Both the position numbers and the translations under genes were made by a program. Below are positions 23,200-35,843 of a DNA stretch of 64,000 nt, one piece after another. A model generated the notes under the pieces. It searched no databases, was not told where the DNA came from, and was given only the letters and a program-made list of their open reading frames with translations. Location: assembly GCA_002105175.1 (NCBI GenBank), contig MCGE01000005.1:186001-250000 (forward strand), read 5' to 3'. Position 1 is the stretch's first letter. Each line of letters opens with the position of its first letter. The DNA comes from Absidia repens (lineage: Eukaryota; Mucoromycota; Mucoromycetes; Mucorales; Cunninghamellaceae).

Positions 23200-26100
23200 A
23201 TGGAAGATAAACCTCAGAAGGCTCATCGGGCTAAAAAGACTGGAAAGAAGGCTGAACGGAAAAAGGACAAGTTCTCGAATGCTAAAAAGTCGAGCAACCC
23301 CAAGGTAACAGAACATGGACAGAATCATGTATAGATTGAACTAGTACACAGATCAAGGGCACTGACTTTTTTTTTTGGATCTGATTCTATTGGCTATATA
23401 GGCATTCTCTTTTCAAAGTGCAAAGAAGGCAGAGAGAACTGCTAGACGTAATGTTGAACTTGGTGAAAAGAAGCTTCATGTCCCTCAAGTAGATCGAACA
23501 CCTCTGGAAGCTCCTCCTGTAGTGATTGCTGTCGTTGGTCCTCCTGGTGTAAGTACTGAAGATCTAATGTGATATGTGTATATGAATCCTAACTCTACTA
23601 TTTATGTAGTCTGGAAAATCAACTCTGATTCGGTCTCTGGTTAAACGCTATACTAAACACAACCTCCATGAAATCAAAGGGCCGATTACTGTCGTCAGTG
23701 GTAAGTGAGCACCCTTTGATTAGAATCTTTCAAAACAAATCACCAACTTATGCTCTTCTGCTTATTTAGGTAAAAAACGACGCCTCACTTTTATCGAATG
23801 TGCCAACGACATGAACTCTATGATTGATGTTGCCAAGGTCGCTGATTTGGTGCTATTGATGATTGATGCCAGTTTTGGTTTTGAAATGGTAAAAATAAAC
23901 TTTTTTGTGATGATTATGAAATGGCGAGGAGGGGGAAGGTTAAACGAATGACTCACTTTTTTGTTTCCATTTCTTTAGGAAACTTTTGAATTCTTGAATA
24001 TCTTGCAATCACATGGTTTCCCCAAGGTAATGGGTATTTTGACACATCTGGACAAATTCCGCAACAACAAATCGCTCCGAGCCACCAAAAAGCGTCTCAA
24101 GCATCGTTTCTGGACTGAAATTTATCACGGTGCCAAATTGTTTTACTTGTCTGGTATCATCCACGAACGCTACCCCAACATGGAAGTCCAAAATTTGGCA
24201 AGGTTTATTTCGGTGATGAAATTCCGACCCTTGGTCTGGCGCAATACACATCCTTACGTGGTGGCTGACCGTGTTGAAGACTTGACCGACCCTGAACTGA
24301 TACATCAAAACCCTCGATGCGATCGTACGGTGACTCTTTATGGTTATTTACGTGGTACAAACCTCAAACCCAATATGCGTGTTCACATTCCTGGTGCTGG
24401 TGATCATACTCTAGCTGATGTTTCTGTTTTACCTGATCCTTGTGCCTTGCCTGATAAGGAACGAAAACGATTGGATGAAAAATACAAGCTGATCTATGCT
24501 CCCATGTCTGATGTAGGTGGTGTCATGTATGACAAGGATGCTGTCTATATCAATGTCCCTGGTAACTTTACAAAGAAGTCTGCTTTGGCCCCTTCGGAAC
24601 GAAAGCAAAAAAATGGAAACAGTGATGGTGAAAGTGACAGTGAAAACAGCGATGTAGGCGAAGAGGCACACCAACAAGATGAAACTGTCCCTGCTGGACC
24701 TGGTGAACGAATGGTCATGGATTTACAAGATGCTCCTGATACCCTTGCTTCTCAGCTCGCGGAATCTGAATTGCGTATTTTCTCGCACTCTGCCCCTATG
24801 CGTGCCGGGGATCTTGATAGTGAAGAAGAAAATGGTAAGATAGGAATACATGGAAGATGAAATATATATGAATATATTGCTAACTGTATGGTATTACTAT
24901 TATTACTTGCTTAGGTATCACTGAATTGATTGAAGAGGACGATACCGGACGCAAACGACGACGAGCGGTATTCGGAAATGGTGATCAGGACGAAGAATTG
25001 GACTCTGATATCGACGAGGACGATGATGACAATGATGATGATGATGGGGATGAAGATGACGATATGCAAGAAAGTGACGATGATACACCCCGCCGTGGAC
25101 GTTCATTGACGAAATTCGACACTCGCAACATTCCCAGAAAAGGTGACACCGGCGCCGATGACGAAACTGGTCAAGATACAATCGAGTTTGCTGAAAGTGA
25201 CAGTGATTTCGGTGAAGAGGAAGACGATGAGGAAATGGTCAATGTGGATGGCCGACGACGACAAGCTCTTAGCTCTGATGATGAAGACAACTCGGCAGAA
25301 CTGGCTGGTGAGCTACGATGGAAAGCCAACCTCAAGGAAAAAGCTAGCGACATGTTCCACAACCACCGACGTGTCAACCTCATGTCTTTGATTTACAACA
25401 ACGAAGACTTGACCCCCGAAGATATCGCCACTGGAAATTATGGAGACAACGGTGATGATGACGATAGTGATGATAACAGCCAAGGACCTGGTGACGACGA
25501 TGATGAAGAATTTTTCTCTCTCAAAACGGATCCCAGCAAAAATGCCATTCAGGTGATGGATACCTCAAAACAACAGCCTACCGCTGAACTTTTGGATCAA
25601 TGGAATGATGAAGACGTACGTATATATTTTAGATATTTTAAAAAATGAAGTGGATACTGATAATCAACGGTACTTACTAAACTCATGCTAATTTTACTAT
25701 TGTCATAGATGCTCGATTCTATTCGAAATCGATTTATCACAGGTGACATTGATGCTGCTGATGGGACCACTGAACAACAGGAAGAAACCTTTGGCGATTT
25801 TGAAGACCTTGAAAACCCAGAAGAAAAGCAAGACGGTGACGCCGACGACCAAGATGAGGAAATGGATCCTGTGGAAGCTGAACGTGCTCGTATTGCCAAA
25901 CGCAAGGAAGAACTCAAGAAGAAATTCGATGAAGAATACGATGATGAAGATGGTCAAGGCAAATTGGACTTTTATGAAAAGAAGAAGGCCGAAATTGCTC
26001 AGCAATTAGTCACCAACCGCGAAGAATTTGCTGATGATGATGTACACACTCGTGCTTTGGTGGAAGGCTATCGACCCGGAAGCTATGTCCGTTTATTACT

Positions 26101-27541
26101 CAAGGATGTCCCCTATGAATTCATCGAAAACTTTGACCCTGTGTATCCTGTTTTGATAGGTGGTTTGTTGACTACTGAAGATCAGTTTGGCCTGGTACAA
26201 GTGCGTCTCAAGCGTCATCGATGGCATCGCAAGATTCTCAAGACAAATGATCCTTTGATTTTCTCTATTGGGTGGCGTCGATTCCAAAGCATTCCAATCT
26301 ATTCACTGGATGATGGTACTCGTAACCGTATGCTCAAATATACTCCTGAACACATGCATTGTTTAGCTACTTTTTATGGCCCTGTACATACTCCTAATAC
26401 TGGCTTCTGTGCTGTTCAATCAGTATCTGACAACAAGACTGTAAGTTTTATTTTTGATCACGTATTATTTATGTCCGTTGTTGACTTTACTCACGTTTTT
26501 TTTTTTATTCTCTATAGTCATCATTTAGAATTAGTGCCACTGGTGTTGTTGTAGATATTAGTCAATCTTCCGAAATCGTCAAAAAGCTCAAACTGACTGG
26601 TACCCCCACCAAGGTCTACAAAAATACAGCCTTCATCAAGGATATGTTTACATCATCATTGGAAGTTGCCAAATTTGAAGGTGCTACTATCCGAACAGTG
26701 TCTGGCATTCGTGGTCAAGTCAAAAAACCCTTACCGGTAAAGAACTTTTTTTTGGGGTAATAGAAGCAGTCATTGACTTATTTTTTTTTTTTAATAGAAA
26801 CCTGATGGTAATTTCCGTGCAACTTTCGAAGACAAGCTTTTGATGAGTGGTAAGAGAAAAACCTTATGTGAATCGGAGTTGATCGATGCATGAAATTGAC
26901 TTGCCCACCTTTTTTTTTTATATAGATATTGTCTTCCTTCGTGCGTGGTACCCTGTCAAACCTCGCAAATTTTATAACCCCGTGACATCATTGCTTTTAT
27001 CAAGCAAGTCAGAATGGCAAGGTATGCGTTTAACCGGTCAAGTTCGTAGGGATCTGGATTTACATGCACCCCAAAATGTGGATTCTACTTACAAGGTAAA
27101 AACACTCATATATATAAATATATATCGTTGGAAATAGCTGATTGTATACTCAACTCCATTACTGTTATCATTTAGCCAATTGAAAGACAAACTCGACGAT
27201 TCAACACACTCAAAATTCCCAAATCCTTACAATCCGATCTACCATTTGCATCCAAACCCAAAATTCAAAAAGCTGCCAGCAAGAAATCCTATTTGGCTAA
27301 ACGCGCAGTGGTACTGGAACCTGAAGAAAAGAAGATTTACACGCTTATGCAACAACTCAACACGTTACGAAATGAAAAGAATCTCAAACGTAAACTCAAG
27401 GATGAAGAACGACAGCAAGCATACGAAAAGAAGAAGGCCAAGATTGCTGAAGTGGACGTGGTCAAGGACCGGGAACGAAGAAAAGACTACTTTAGAAAGG
27501 AATCTAAGGCGGCTATTGCAAAGGCGAAGGCACAACGATAA
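23200..27541 (+). CDS. BMS1: BMS1 ribosome-biogenesis GTPase
   Basis: Eleven exons: 23200-23304, 23402-23548, 23610-23700, 23770-23888, 23979-24834, 24915-25615, 25709-26440, 26518-26736, 26798-26849, 26926-27095 and 27176-27541 (1185 aa, the usual size). The Lys-rich N-terminus is a nucleolar signal. The G-domain reads [20 protein letters not shown] (P-loop split by an intron exactly before the SGKS serine), [20 protein letters not shown], and THLDKF as the G4-like motif. Long acidic tracts in exons 6 and 7 are typical. The C-terminal DUF663/AARP2 part carries [48 protein letters not shown] and [19 protein letters not shown]. It acts with Rcl1 in the SSU processome for 18S rRNA maturation. 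AATAAA follows at about 27672 after a CATTAG-type microsatellite. Confidence 0.96.
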
Positions 27542-27883
27542 ATTGGATTACATCAGCATTAGCATTGGCATCAGCATTAGCATTAGTATTAGTATTAGTC
27601 TTCCCTTTTTTATCACCTATTCCGTTTTTTTTCCCACATTATTTTTACATCTATATTTTTATGTACAACACAATAAAATGCATTTTTTTTATAAAAAAAA
27701 AATTGTATACATTATGACTTACCATCCATGGCTTTTGTTTTTTTGCGCCAATGAAAAACTTTGCTAAGAATCATGGCCCCCATCTCATTTTATACTCCGC
27801 CTTTTTTTTAGCATCATTTATTTCACCAGAATTTTTTTTTTTTTTTTTTCGTTTGGTTTTTTTAAGCTATACTATTAAATACT
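27542..27883. promoter_or_regulatory. tandem spacer BMS1 to ADE12 with promoter T-tract
   Basis: 342 bp holding the BMS1 3'-UTR (CAT/TAG hexamer repeats at 27548-27600, then the polyadenylation signal) and the promoter of the next gene, which has a T-run at about 27831-27849 ending some 35 bp before the ATG. Such T-tracts precede several genes in this window. Confidence 0.5.
27548..27600 (+). repeat. imperfect (GCATTA)n / (GTATTA)n microsatellite
   Basis: About eight imperfect hexamer units lie immediately downstream of the BMS1 stop codon, inside the presumed 3'-UTR. Confidence 0.75.
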
Positions 27884-29529
27884 ATGGTTTACCTTTTGCA
27901 ACCTGGTGAAATCACTGTCGTGCTTGGCGCTGTTTGGGGTGATGAAGGCAAAGGAAAACTGTCAGATATCCTGTGTGCTGATGCCGATATTTGCGCTCGC
28001 TGCCAGGTAAGAAATACCAAAAATAATGTTCTTTCACTGAATGCTCAAGGAAAATGGACTGAAGTTTTATTGTTTCATTTCTTTTGTCTTATATAGGGTG
28101 GAAACAATGCAGGGCATACCATTGTTATTGGTGATGTCAAGTATGACTTCCACATGCTGCCTTCCGGTAAAGACACGATTTTTTATTTTATTTTATTTTT
28201 TCCTACTCAGAAATCGAAGCATGACTCAACGGCATAAATTTTTCTTAGGTCTGATCAATCCCAATTGTGCTGCTTTAATTGGTGCTGGTGTGGTTGTCCA
28301 TTTGCCGTCATTTTTTGAAGAAAAGAAAAAACTGGAATCCAAAGGATTGAATACTGAAGGCCGCTTATTTGTGTCGGATCGTGCTCATCTTGTTTTTGAC
28401 TTTCATCAATGCATTGACAGCTTGAAGGAAGTTGAATTGGGTCGTGGAAGCATCGGAACTACTGGAAAAGGTATTGGTCCCACATACTCCTCCAAGGCCT
28501 CTCGCTCGGGTCTCCGTGTGCATCATCTCTACAACTTTGAAGATTTTTCTGAACGGTTCCGCACAATGGTCAACAATAAATATAAGCGTTACGGTGTCTT
28601 TGACTACGACGTGGAAGCTGAATTGAAACTTTACAAGATATTGGCGGATCGTCTTCGTCCCTACGTCATCGACAGTGTTGCCTACTTGCACAAGGCCCTC
28701 AAAACGAACAAAAAAATTTTGGTCGAAGGTGCGAATGCCCTCATGTTGGATTTGGATTTTGGTACTTACCCTTATGTCACTTCTTCCAATACTGCGGTCG
28801 GTGGTGTTTGTACTGGTCTTGGGGTACCTCCTTCATCCATAAAGAGCAGCATTGGTGTGGTAAAGGCTTATACAAGTCGTGTTGGCGGTGGACCCTTCCC
28901 AACCGAACAACTGAATGTAAGTCATTTTCCTCTTAATATTTATTAATTTGAATGATTTTGTAGAGTTGATTTTTTTTTTTTTCGTTTTGGAATAGGACAT
29001 CGGTGAACATTTCCAAACCGTGGGCCATGAATATGGTGTAACTACTGGCCGAAAGCGTCGCTGTGGATGGTTGGATCTTGTTGTCGTCAACTACAGTAAC
29101 ATGATCAATGGATACACTACATTAAATATCACCAAACTGGATATATTGGATACTTTACCTATCATCAAGGTAGCTGTTGGTTATCTTTTGGATGGTAAGC
29201 GTTTGGAAACTTTCCCTGCTGACCTTAGCGTCCTTGAAAAGATTGATGTGGAATACGTTGAACTCGCTGGCTGGCAATCTGACATTACAAAATGCCGTAA
29301 ATGGAACGATCTCCCCGAAAATGCTAAGAAATACATTGAATTCATTGAAAAGGAAACCGGTGTTCCTGGTAAGAACAAAAAAAAAAAAAAAAAAAAAAAG
29401 AAAAAAAGACAGGCTGGCTTCTTGGTTTTATTTACTCTTTATTCATACATGCACTTTGCTTTTAATTTAGTGGATTGGATTGGTGTTGGCCCTGCTAGAG
29501 ATGAAATGGTCCGTAAACCTATGAACTAG
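27884..29529 (+). CDS. ADE12: adenylosuccinate synthetase
   Basis: Five exons: 27884-28006, 28097-28166, 28249-28916, 28996-29368 and 29471-29529 (430 aa, normal length). It converts IMP, aspartate and GTP to adenylosuccinate in AMP synthesis. Signatures: [19 protein letters not shown] with the catalytic Asp and P-loop, [12 protein letters not shown] with the catalytic His, [67 protein letters not shown] and the guanine-binding C-terminal block. The cytosolic homodimer is expected. The last intron opens with GTAAGAAC followed by an A-run of over 20. AATAAA follows at about 29602. Confidence 0.97.
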
Positions 29530-30235
29530 ATATAGTATGCTAGCTCTATATTTAGTATTTTTATTTTTATGATATATTTATTTACATTATTATACTCTCG
29601 AAATAAAATACGTTTATAACTTTTTTTTTGTTACGAGTTCGGTATTATGTGTATGAAGAAGAGGAATATATAGTACTTATATGGTGCATTTCGGCAAGAA
29701 CGTAAAGTAAATTGGGGTTCACAGAATATGCTGGGGGGTTACTTTACGACACTTCAAATTTTTTAATCGCATATTATGTGGGTAATGGGAAAGGGAACAG
29801 CGCTATGTGGTTGGGGGAAGGGTTTCCTGTTGCTATAAAACGACGCCATGGTCAAGCAAAATTGCAATCCAGAAACCAAATCCAAAAAAAAGAAGGAATG
29901 TTTATATGGGTAAACTAAATGCCTCCAGTCGACTTCACTCCTAAAATTTTATGCGCTTCATCGCTGATCACTGCCTTTTTTCGTGGGTGCACCAGGGACA
30001 TTTTTAAGAATATCGTTTTTTTCTGAAACCCAGTGTACAATTTATAAACGGAGCACTAAGCAGGATGGTTGATTAAGCCGCTTCACGTCGTGGTCAGCGC
30101 GTCGTCAATGAGTACTTTTTTTAAAAAAAAAATGGAAGGTCGAAAAATAGGCTGACTGAACCATTCGCACTCCGTCTCCATGGATTTAAATTTTCTTATG
30201 CCCTTTTTTTTTCTTCCTCTTTCTTTCATTTTCTT

Positions 30236-30800
30236 TTTTTTCTCTCATCACCATTCAAATTCTTTGAGTTATGGTGATCTTATATTAGGGTCAAGACTAG
30301 TTTAGAAGGGGTGTCAGCTCAGGGATTACAAGATGCACGGGGAAACCCTTTCATTTTGGATTCAGGAATGAGGACCACCATTAGTGGGGGGGGTTAGTCT
30401 ACATTCGCTTAGTTAAGTGTTAGTTTGTCCATACTTTGTATCTGTATTCGAATAAAATATGTCTCTTTTTAGCTTCTTCAATGAAAAATGTTTCATTAGT
30501 CGCTCTCATGTCTTGTACAATAGAACTTTTTATTTTTATTTTTTTTATTAGCAATCACTCCCGTTTGATTAGTGTTCTGTTTCAATTAAAAAACAAAAAA
30601 GAGAGCCTTGTACAATAACCAAGCTCTATTTTACTACCGTTGTTTTACCGTTTTTTTAAGTATTATTGACCTTTTTTCAAACCTCAAAATGATCTCTTTC
30701 ATAGTACATCCAATAGAACGTTCGGTTAAATTCCTTGTTAGAATGAAACCCTTCTTTAGCTTTAGTATCAACCAATTCTGCTTCAATAAAATATATTCTT
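30236..30800 (+). repeat. dispersed intergenic element, copy 4
   Basis: This copy has a pyrimidine tract, CACCATTCAAATTC, ACTAGTTTAGAAGGGG, and the core at about 30322-30383 (GATTACAAGATGCACGGGG). It then has AATAAAATATGTC (about 30450) and a downstream module with another AATAAAATATATTC near 30786. The CACGTG end seen in other copies is missing. It is almost a mirror of copy 5. Confidence 0.75.
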
Positions 30801-31314
30801 TTTATTAACCAGAAATTGCACTAATAGGTCGGTATTTACTGTTCCTCTTTATAACTATAGATCAATGGTCCTATATCAAGTCAGGTCGAAAGGAGAATGC
30901 AATTATGGTCCATAAAGCTTACGGTGCCAAGAAACTCTTTGTATTACAGTCAACTCTGTCAAATACTCATGCCTTCCTCCCCCCCTTTTGAGTGCTGGTG
31001 TTGATGTCAAAAAATCAATCAAGACCAGGGAATACCAAGCAATGCCGTACCGTACTGGTGATTACTAGTATTGATGTTATTACTATCAAATGTCTCAAGC
31101 TTAGATATTTTTATTAGTACTCCCGATATTTTTATTCTTTAATTATTATTATCAACAATAAAAAATGAAAAAAAGGAATGACAAACATGTCATTTGCTAT
31201 ACCTTCATACTTAGTATTGCTTTAAAATTATTTCCTTTATTCAATAAAGGCGTTTGCGAAATATTTGTGTCTCATAGTTTTCAATGATTTTTTAGGAGGG
31301 ATAATATAAGAGGG

Positions 31315-31937
31315 CACTGAAATATATTGGTAGATACTAAAACTAGAGGCGAGGGACTCATGGTAATAAAGTGCATGAGGGAAGCTAAAGTGAGATTTGA
31401 GTAATTGTCAACATTAATCTAAACAGAGATTTGTAAAAAGGAAGTAAACATATTGTACATTGTATGGGAAAAACTAAAAAGGGATATCTTTTATTGAAGA
31501 ATGACAACAATCAACATACCGCTAACCAATAGGGCGATGGTAAAAAGGGATCTTTCATGCAGTACAAGACATGAGAGCGACTAATGAAACATTTTTCATT
31601 GAAGAAGCTAAAAAGAGACATATTTTATTCGGATACAGATACAAAGTATGGACAAACTAACACTTAACTAAGCTAATGGAGGCTCAAACCCCCCCCCACT
31701 AATGGTGGTCCTCATTCCTGAATCCAAAATGAAAGGGTTTCCCCATGCATCTTGTAATCCCTGAGCTGACACCCCTTCTAAACTAGTCTTGGCCCTAATA
31801 TAAGATCACCATAACCTCAATGAGGCTGAATGGTGAAGAAAAAATGGAAGGAAAGAACTTGATCAGAAAAAAGAAAGAGCGAGAGAGAGGGCGGGAAAAG
31901 TGGGTAAATAAAAATTCACGTGGGCGGGATTTGAATG
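31315..31937 (-). repeat. dispersed intergenic element, copy 5
   Basis: On the minus strand it has TTCAAATCCCGCCCACGTG (CACGTG at 31917-31922), the pyrimidine tract, CTTCACCATTCAGCC, the core (about 31690-31790), AATAAAATATGTCTC (about 31615), and a second module reaching 31315. It is very similar to copy 4 and inverted relative to it, with the polyadenylation-like ends facing each other. Confidence 0.75.
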
Positions 31938-32583
31938 TTTTTAATTTTTTTTTTTGGTGGACACAAAAATGAAACCCCTTTTTTTTTCAACGTTCTGCAA
32001 CATCACAAACATGGGTGTTGGCATTGGGTTGAAATAAAAGACAAGGAAAAAAATAATAAGCGACAAAATAAAGTAAATAAGCGGAAGTTTAATGAGCGGC
32101 AACTCAATAGTGTGGCTAGATTTTTTATGATCATGCATCAGTCCTTGTTTTATTCCTCTTTTCTTCCTTAACAACGACACTTTCCATAATTTCCCTATCG
32201 TCTCTACTTGAACTGCCCCATTGAGCATGCTCTCTTCAGTACTTTATTTTTATTGTTGATCTTATTGGGGTTATAGGACATTTAGCAGCAATAGGGTGGG
32301 AGTATGTGTCATGTTCTAAGCTTGCTGGCCACCACTATACGATCACTTGTGAGGGGCTAGATGTTCACCCTAATTGATGCGCTTTCCCAACTGTAGAAAA
32401 TATCACCAAGATAAGTGCTTAAATGAACCAACACCAGAAGTAGTATGATTGTGTTTAATTTTTTTTTTTTTTTTGTAGGTGATTTATCATGGGCAAGAAT
32501 GTGGAGGCGATAACAACTACAATAGCAACACGATGACGGAAATGGATAAGAAAAATGGATAGATGAAACTATGCGTACCCTCA

Positions 32584-32586
<3 letters not shown>

Positions 32587-32651
<65 letters not shown>
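32587..32651 (+). repeat. poly(A) run of about 65 nt
   Basis: One uninterrupted A homopolymer, the longest in the window. It may mark a retrotransposed 3' end or an expanded A-tract; no target-site duplication was recognised. Confidence 0.9.
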
Positions 32652-32653
<2 letters not shown>

Positions 32654-32861
32654 GCTCTCTGGTTATGGACAACGCACCAATACACCAATCGAAAAAGGTA
32701 CAAAGATCACTTGATCAAGAAAGAAACACTATTAAACTCTGACACGTTACTGTATCTTCAAGAATTCTGACGTTTGCAATATGATAGCTTACAAGGATCT
32801 CTCTTTGGTTAGTTTGGTCTGGCCACACGTTTGAGGATTTGTCTCAATGGAGCCCCTATTT

Positions 32862-33120
32862 AGTTTAGTTTAGTTTACCTTGTGTTTTTACCTTTGTTTA
32901 CATGATTTGATTTGATTATTTTTACTATTATGTACACCCAATAAACATTTCTTTGTGTATTACTGTCATTTTATATGTCTTTTTTGATGATTGTCTCTAT
33001 AGAAACGTTATTTAGTATAGTTTACCTTGTCTTTTAGCTTCAGTTTATATGATTTGGTTTATTCTTTTTATTATGATATCCAATAAACATCTCTTTTGTA
33101 TACTACAATCATTTTATATC
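32862..33120 (+). repeat. imperfect direct repeat, two units of about 115 bp
   Basis: The unit starts with a TTTAGT...TAGTTTACCTTG box, continues through TATGATTTG and CCAATAAACAT, and ends with CATTTTATAT. It is present at about 32862-32977 and again at about 33008-33120. Each unit holds an AATAAA-type signal. Confidence 0.65.
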
Positions 33121-33454
33121 GCCTTTATACTGTACATACTATAATGCATTACGACGACAACCCCTTTTTTGGCGACAAGCCAAAGCCGAAAATCCGACAG
33201 AGTGATCATAAAATTCGGACATCCTGTTTAAAAAACACGATATTTAATTTATTCACCTGTGATAATGATTTCAAAAAATGCGACAAGTACCCGTGGAAAT
33301 ACTGTAAACGTGTATTTGACCACTTTTGGTAATCCCCTCTCAATATTTCTGTTCCTAAAAAGTATTTATATTTTTTCAGACCGGCGTTTTTTTTAGGGGG
33401 AACGGAACAAACATCACCGACATATTTCGTTTCTTGTTCCGCTTAGCCTTCCTT

Positions 33455-33469
<15 letters not shown>

Positions 33470-33505
<36 letters not shown>
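33470..33505 (+). promoter_or_regulatory. poly(T) promoter tract
   Basis: A run of about 36 T ends 29 bp before the acyltransferase ATG. It resembles the poly(dA:dT) tracts that keep fungal promoters free of nucleosomes; that role here is inference. Confidence 0.5.
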
Positions 33506-33506
<1 letters not shown>

Positions 33507-33534
33507 TGGTATCTTCTGTTGCCATTTAGACGTT

Positions 33535-35596
33535 ATGGTACAGGATACACGGCCGACTAAGACATTGGTAAATGGCACGCCTCACGCCAGTTTTATGACG
33601 ACTGACAACAATTCAACGATAATAACTGAAGAAACCACTACCGCCACCACCACCACCACTTCTATCAAGAACAATAACAAAGCGTCAGCAGCAGTAACAG
33701 CAAACGTCCGGCTAAACAAACAACGACGACTCTATTTTAAGGCAAGAAATACAAAGTTCGACATTACTGACCCTGATGCACACAAGGAAACGTTTCGTGG
33801 ATTCTACACTCTCTTCTGGTTGGCTATGATTATCTATTCCATTCAAACCTTCATGGCGTGTTATCAGCAAGAAGGCATACTACTCAGTCTAAACTTCTAT
33901 GACCTTATCTCGGAAGATGCCCTGGCGCTACTGGTCTCGGATTGCGTTATGGTATCCATAACTATGTTTAGTGTGCCCTACTCAAGACTATTGATAAAGG
34001 GGGTGATTCATTATGAAACAACTGGTGTTATTCTGCAACATTTATGTCAGGCGCTCTTCCTATTTTGTAGTGTTTACTGGGTCGTTTGGAGGTAAGCCAC
34101 ATCCACTGAAGCGTAAGCGACAGGGAGGATCTGAATACTGGTTCTCAACCTTAAATTTGTGTGTTTACAGGGATTGGCCTTGGGTACAGTCTGGATTCTT
34201 CACTATGCATTCAATTGTAATGATGATGAAAATGCATTCTTATACCGCATTGAATGGTCATTTGTCAATCAAACTTCGTCGGCTCAATCATCTCAAGAAG
34301 TATGTCCCAGAATGGTTATCGAAGCGTGACGAATTGACTGATGGTAACTAAAAAAAAAAAAAAAAAAAAGGGGGGGGTGGGGAGGTGATACGGATGTGAA
34401 TCACAATATACTAATGATCATCACAACACTCTTTATTTATTATATATGTATATAATTTGAATTGCGTCTTCAAGATGACAAGATAGAATTAGATGGAATG
34501 GAAGAAGAAATCAAATTTTTGGAGGAAGAATTGATTCAAGGTGAAGTTCGGTTTCCAAACAATGTGACAATGAAGAATTACCTTGATTACTTGTTGGTAC
34601 CGAGCTTGGTTTATTGGATGGAGTACCCTAGGACAGACAGGTAATATAAAAAAGGAGACAGTGGGAGGGGGGAAATTTGAAATCAGACATAGGTTGATGA
34701 TAAGGTTTTTCTGCTTTTATAGGGTGCGACCATGGTACGTCTTTGAAAAAACAATGGCGACCTTTGCAAGCTTTTTATTCCTATATATTACAACCGAACG
34801 ATACATTTTGACCAAGCTATATGATCCAAGTTTATCAGAAATTGAAGTCATCATCGAACTGCTTTTTCCTTTTTTGATCAATTATTTATTTATCTTTTAT
34901 ATCATCTTTGAATGTATTCTGAATGGATTTGCTGAGATTAGTAGGTAGGTGGTTATCATCATCATCATCTTCATCATCATCAAAATATTGCAATTGCCAC
35001 CCATTATGAGACTCATTTGTTTTATATATATTTCCAGATTTGCTGATCGAAACTTCTACGATGACTGGTGGAACAGGCAAGTATTGAAATGAAGAAAACA
35101 AGTGGAAAGGGCAAGGGAATAGAATCAAAGATAATTTGTATTCGCAAAAAAAAAAAAAATACTTTTTGAACATATATATATATATCTCGCCTTTAGTGTA
35201 TCCTACGACGAATTTGCAAGAAAATGGAACAAGCCTGTACACCACTGGTTATTGCGCCACGTTTATACTGAATCGATTGAATCGTACAAATTATCCAAGA
35301 CTAATGCCACCTTTGTCACCTTTTTATTATCATCTTGTCTTCATGAAATGGTCCTGGTGATCTGTACAAGAAGAATTCGTATGTATTTATTCGTGCTTCA
35401 AATGTTCCAGTTACCATTGATTATCCTCGGACGAAAACCATTTATCCGTGATCGGTATTGGCTTGGAAACACTGTTTACTGGCTCTCCATGATGTTTGGT
35501 CCTCCTCTCCTCGGTATTCTCTACTGTCGCGAAGTATTTTGGAGTCAGTGGGTTGCCAATCAATTATCCTCTTCCTCCCCGTACCCTTCTCAATAA
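33535..35596 (+). CDS. sterol O-acyltransferase/DGAT1-type MBOAT enzyme
   Basis: Six exons: 33535-34091, 34171-34343, 34475-34640, 34723-34944, 35038-35076 and 35197-35596 (518 aa). The multi-spanning ER protein should transfer acyl-CoA to a sterol (ARE1/ARE2, ACAT) or diacylglycerol. It has a Thr-rich N-terminus, FRGFYTLFWLAMIIYSIQTF, MKMHSYTALNGHL, and the family signature FYDDWWN (FYxDWWN) interrupted by an intron after its Asn codon. Then come FARKWNKPVHHWLLRHVY and FLLSSCLHEMVLVI with the conserved His of the active site, MFQLPLI and FGPPLLGILYCREVF. The intron after FYDDWWN uses a GC donor (GCAAGT at 35077). ACAT versus DGAT1 cannot be separated safely by eye. Confidence 0.9.
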
Positions 35597-35843
35597 ATTA
35601 TTTTGTTTTATTTATTCTATCATCTACTTCATATTTGTTGTCTTCATCATTGCCTTCATTTTGACTTTATACTCTCGTAATATTTTGTGTCTTCATTTTG
35701 TGCCAATATATTTGTGTGTCCTTTTTTTGGGCACCATTAGGAAAATGAAATTCGACCTCCGATAAAAATCAGAGAGATACGCGCGTACCTCTTCCACCTT
35801 TATCTCTCTTTTCAACAGTTTTTTTTATACACAATATACAACT

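Larger units (their letters stand above)
29530..33534. other. 4-kb repeat-rich intergenic island
   Basis: No supported gene. It contains two dispersed-element copies in inverted orientation (30236-30800 and 31315-31937), an uninterrupted A-run of about 65, a directly repeated segment of about 115 bp, and a T-run of about 36 before the acyltransferase start. Short frames at 29712-29918, 31941-32228 and 33096-33332 have no protein character. Confidence 0.6.

Noticed and set aside
27548..27600. Possible CRISPR-like short repeat array
   Set aside because: Units are six bases without spacers; this is a microsatellite.
29712..29918. 68-codon plus-strand frame
   Set aside because: Chance frame in the intergenic island; no family resemblance and no upstream promoter features.
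30320..30400. tRNA-like or SINE-like Pol III promoter in the repeat core (AGCTCAGGGATTACAAG resembles a D-arm A box)
   Set aside because: No convincing B box (GGTTCGANTCC) follows, there is no T-run terminator after the core, and the element ends in AATAAA, which fits Pol II better.
31941..32228. Opposed open frames on both strands beside copy 5
   Set aside because: Lys- and Asn-rich translations of AT-rich DNA without similarity or splice signals.
33096..33332. 78-codon plus-strand frame
   Set aside because: Overlaps the direct repeat and has no recognisable domain.
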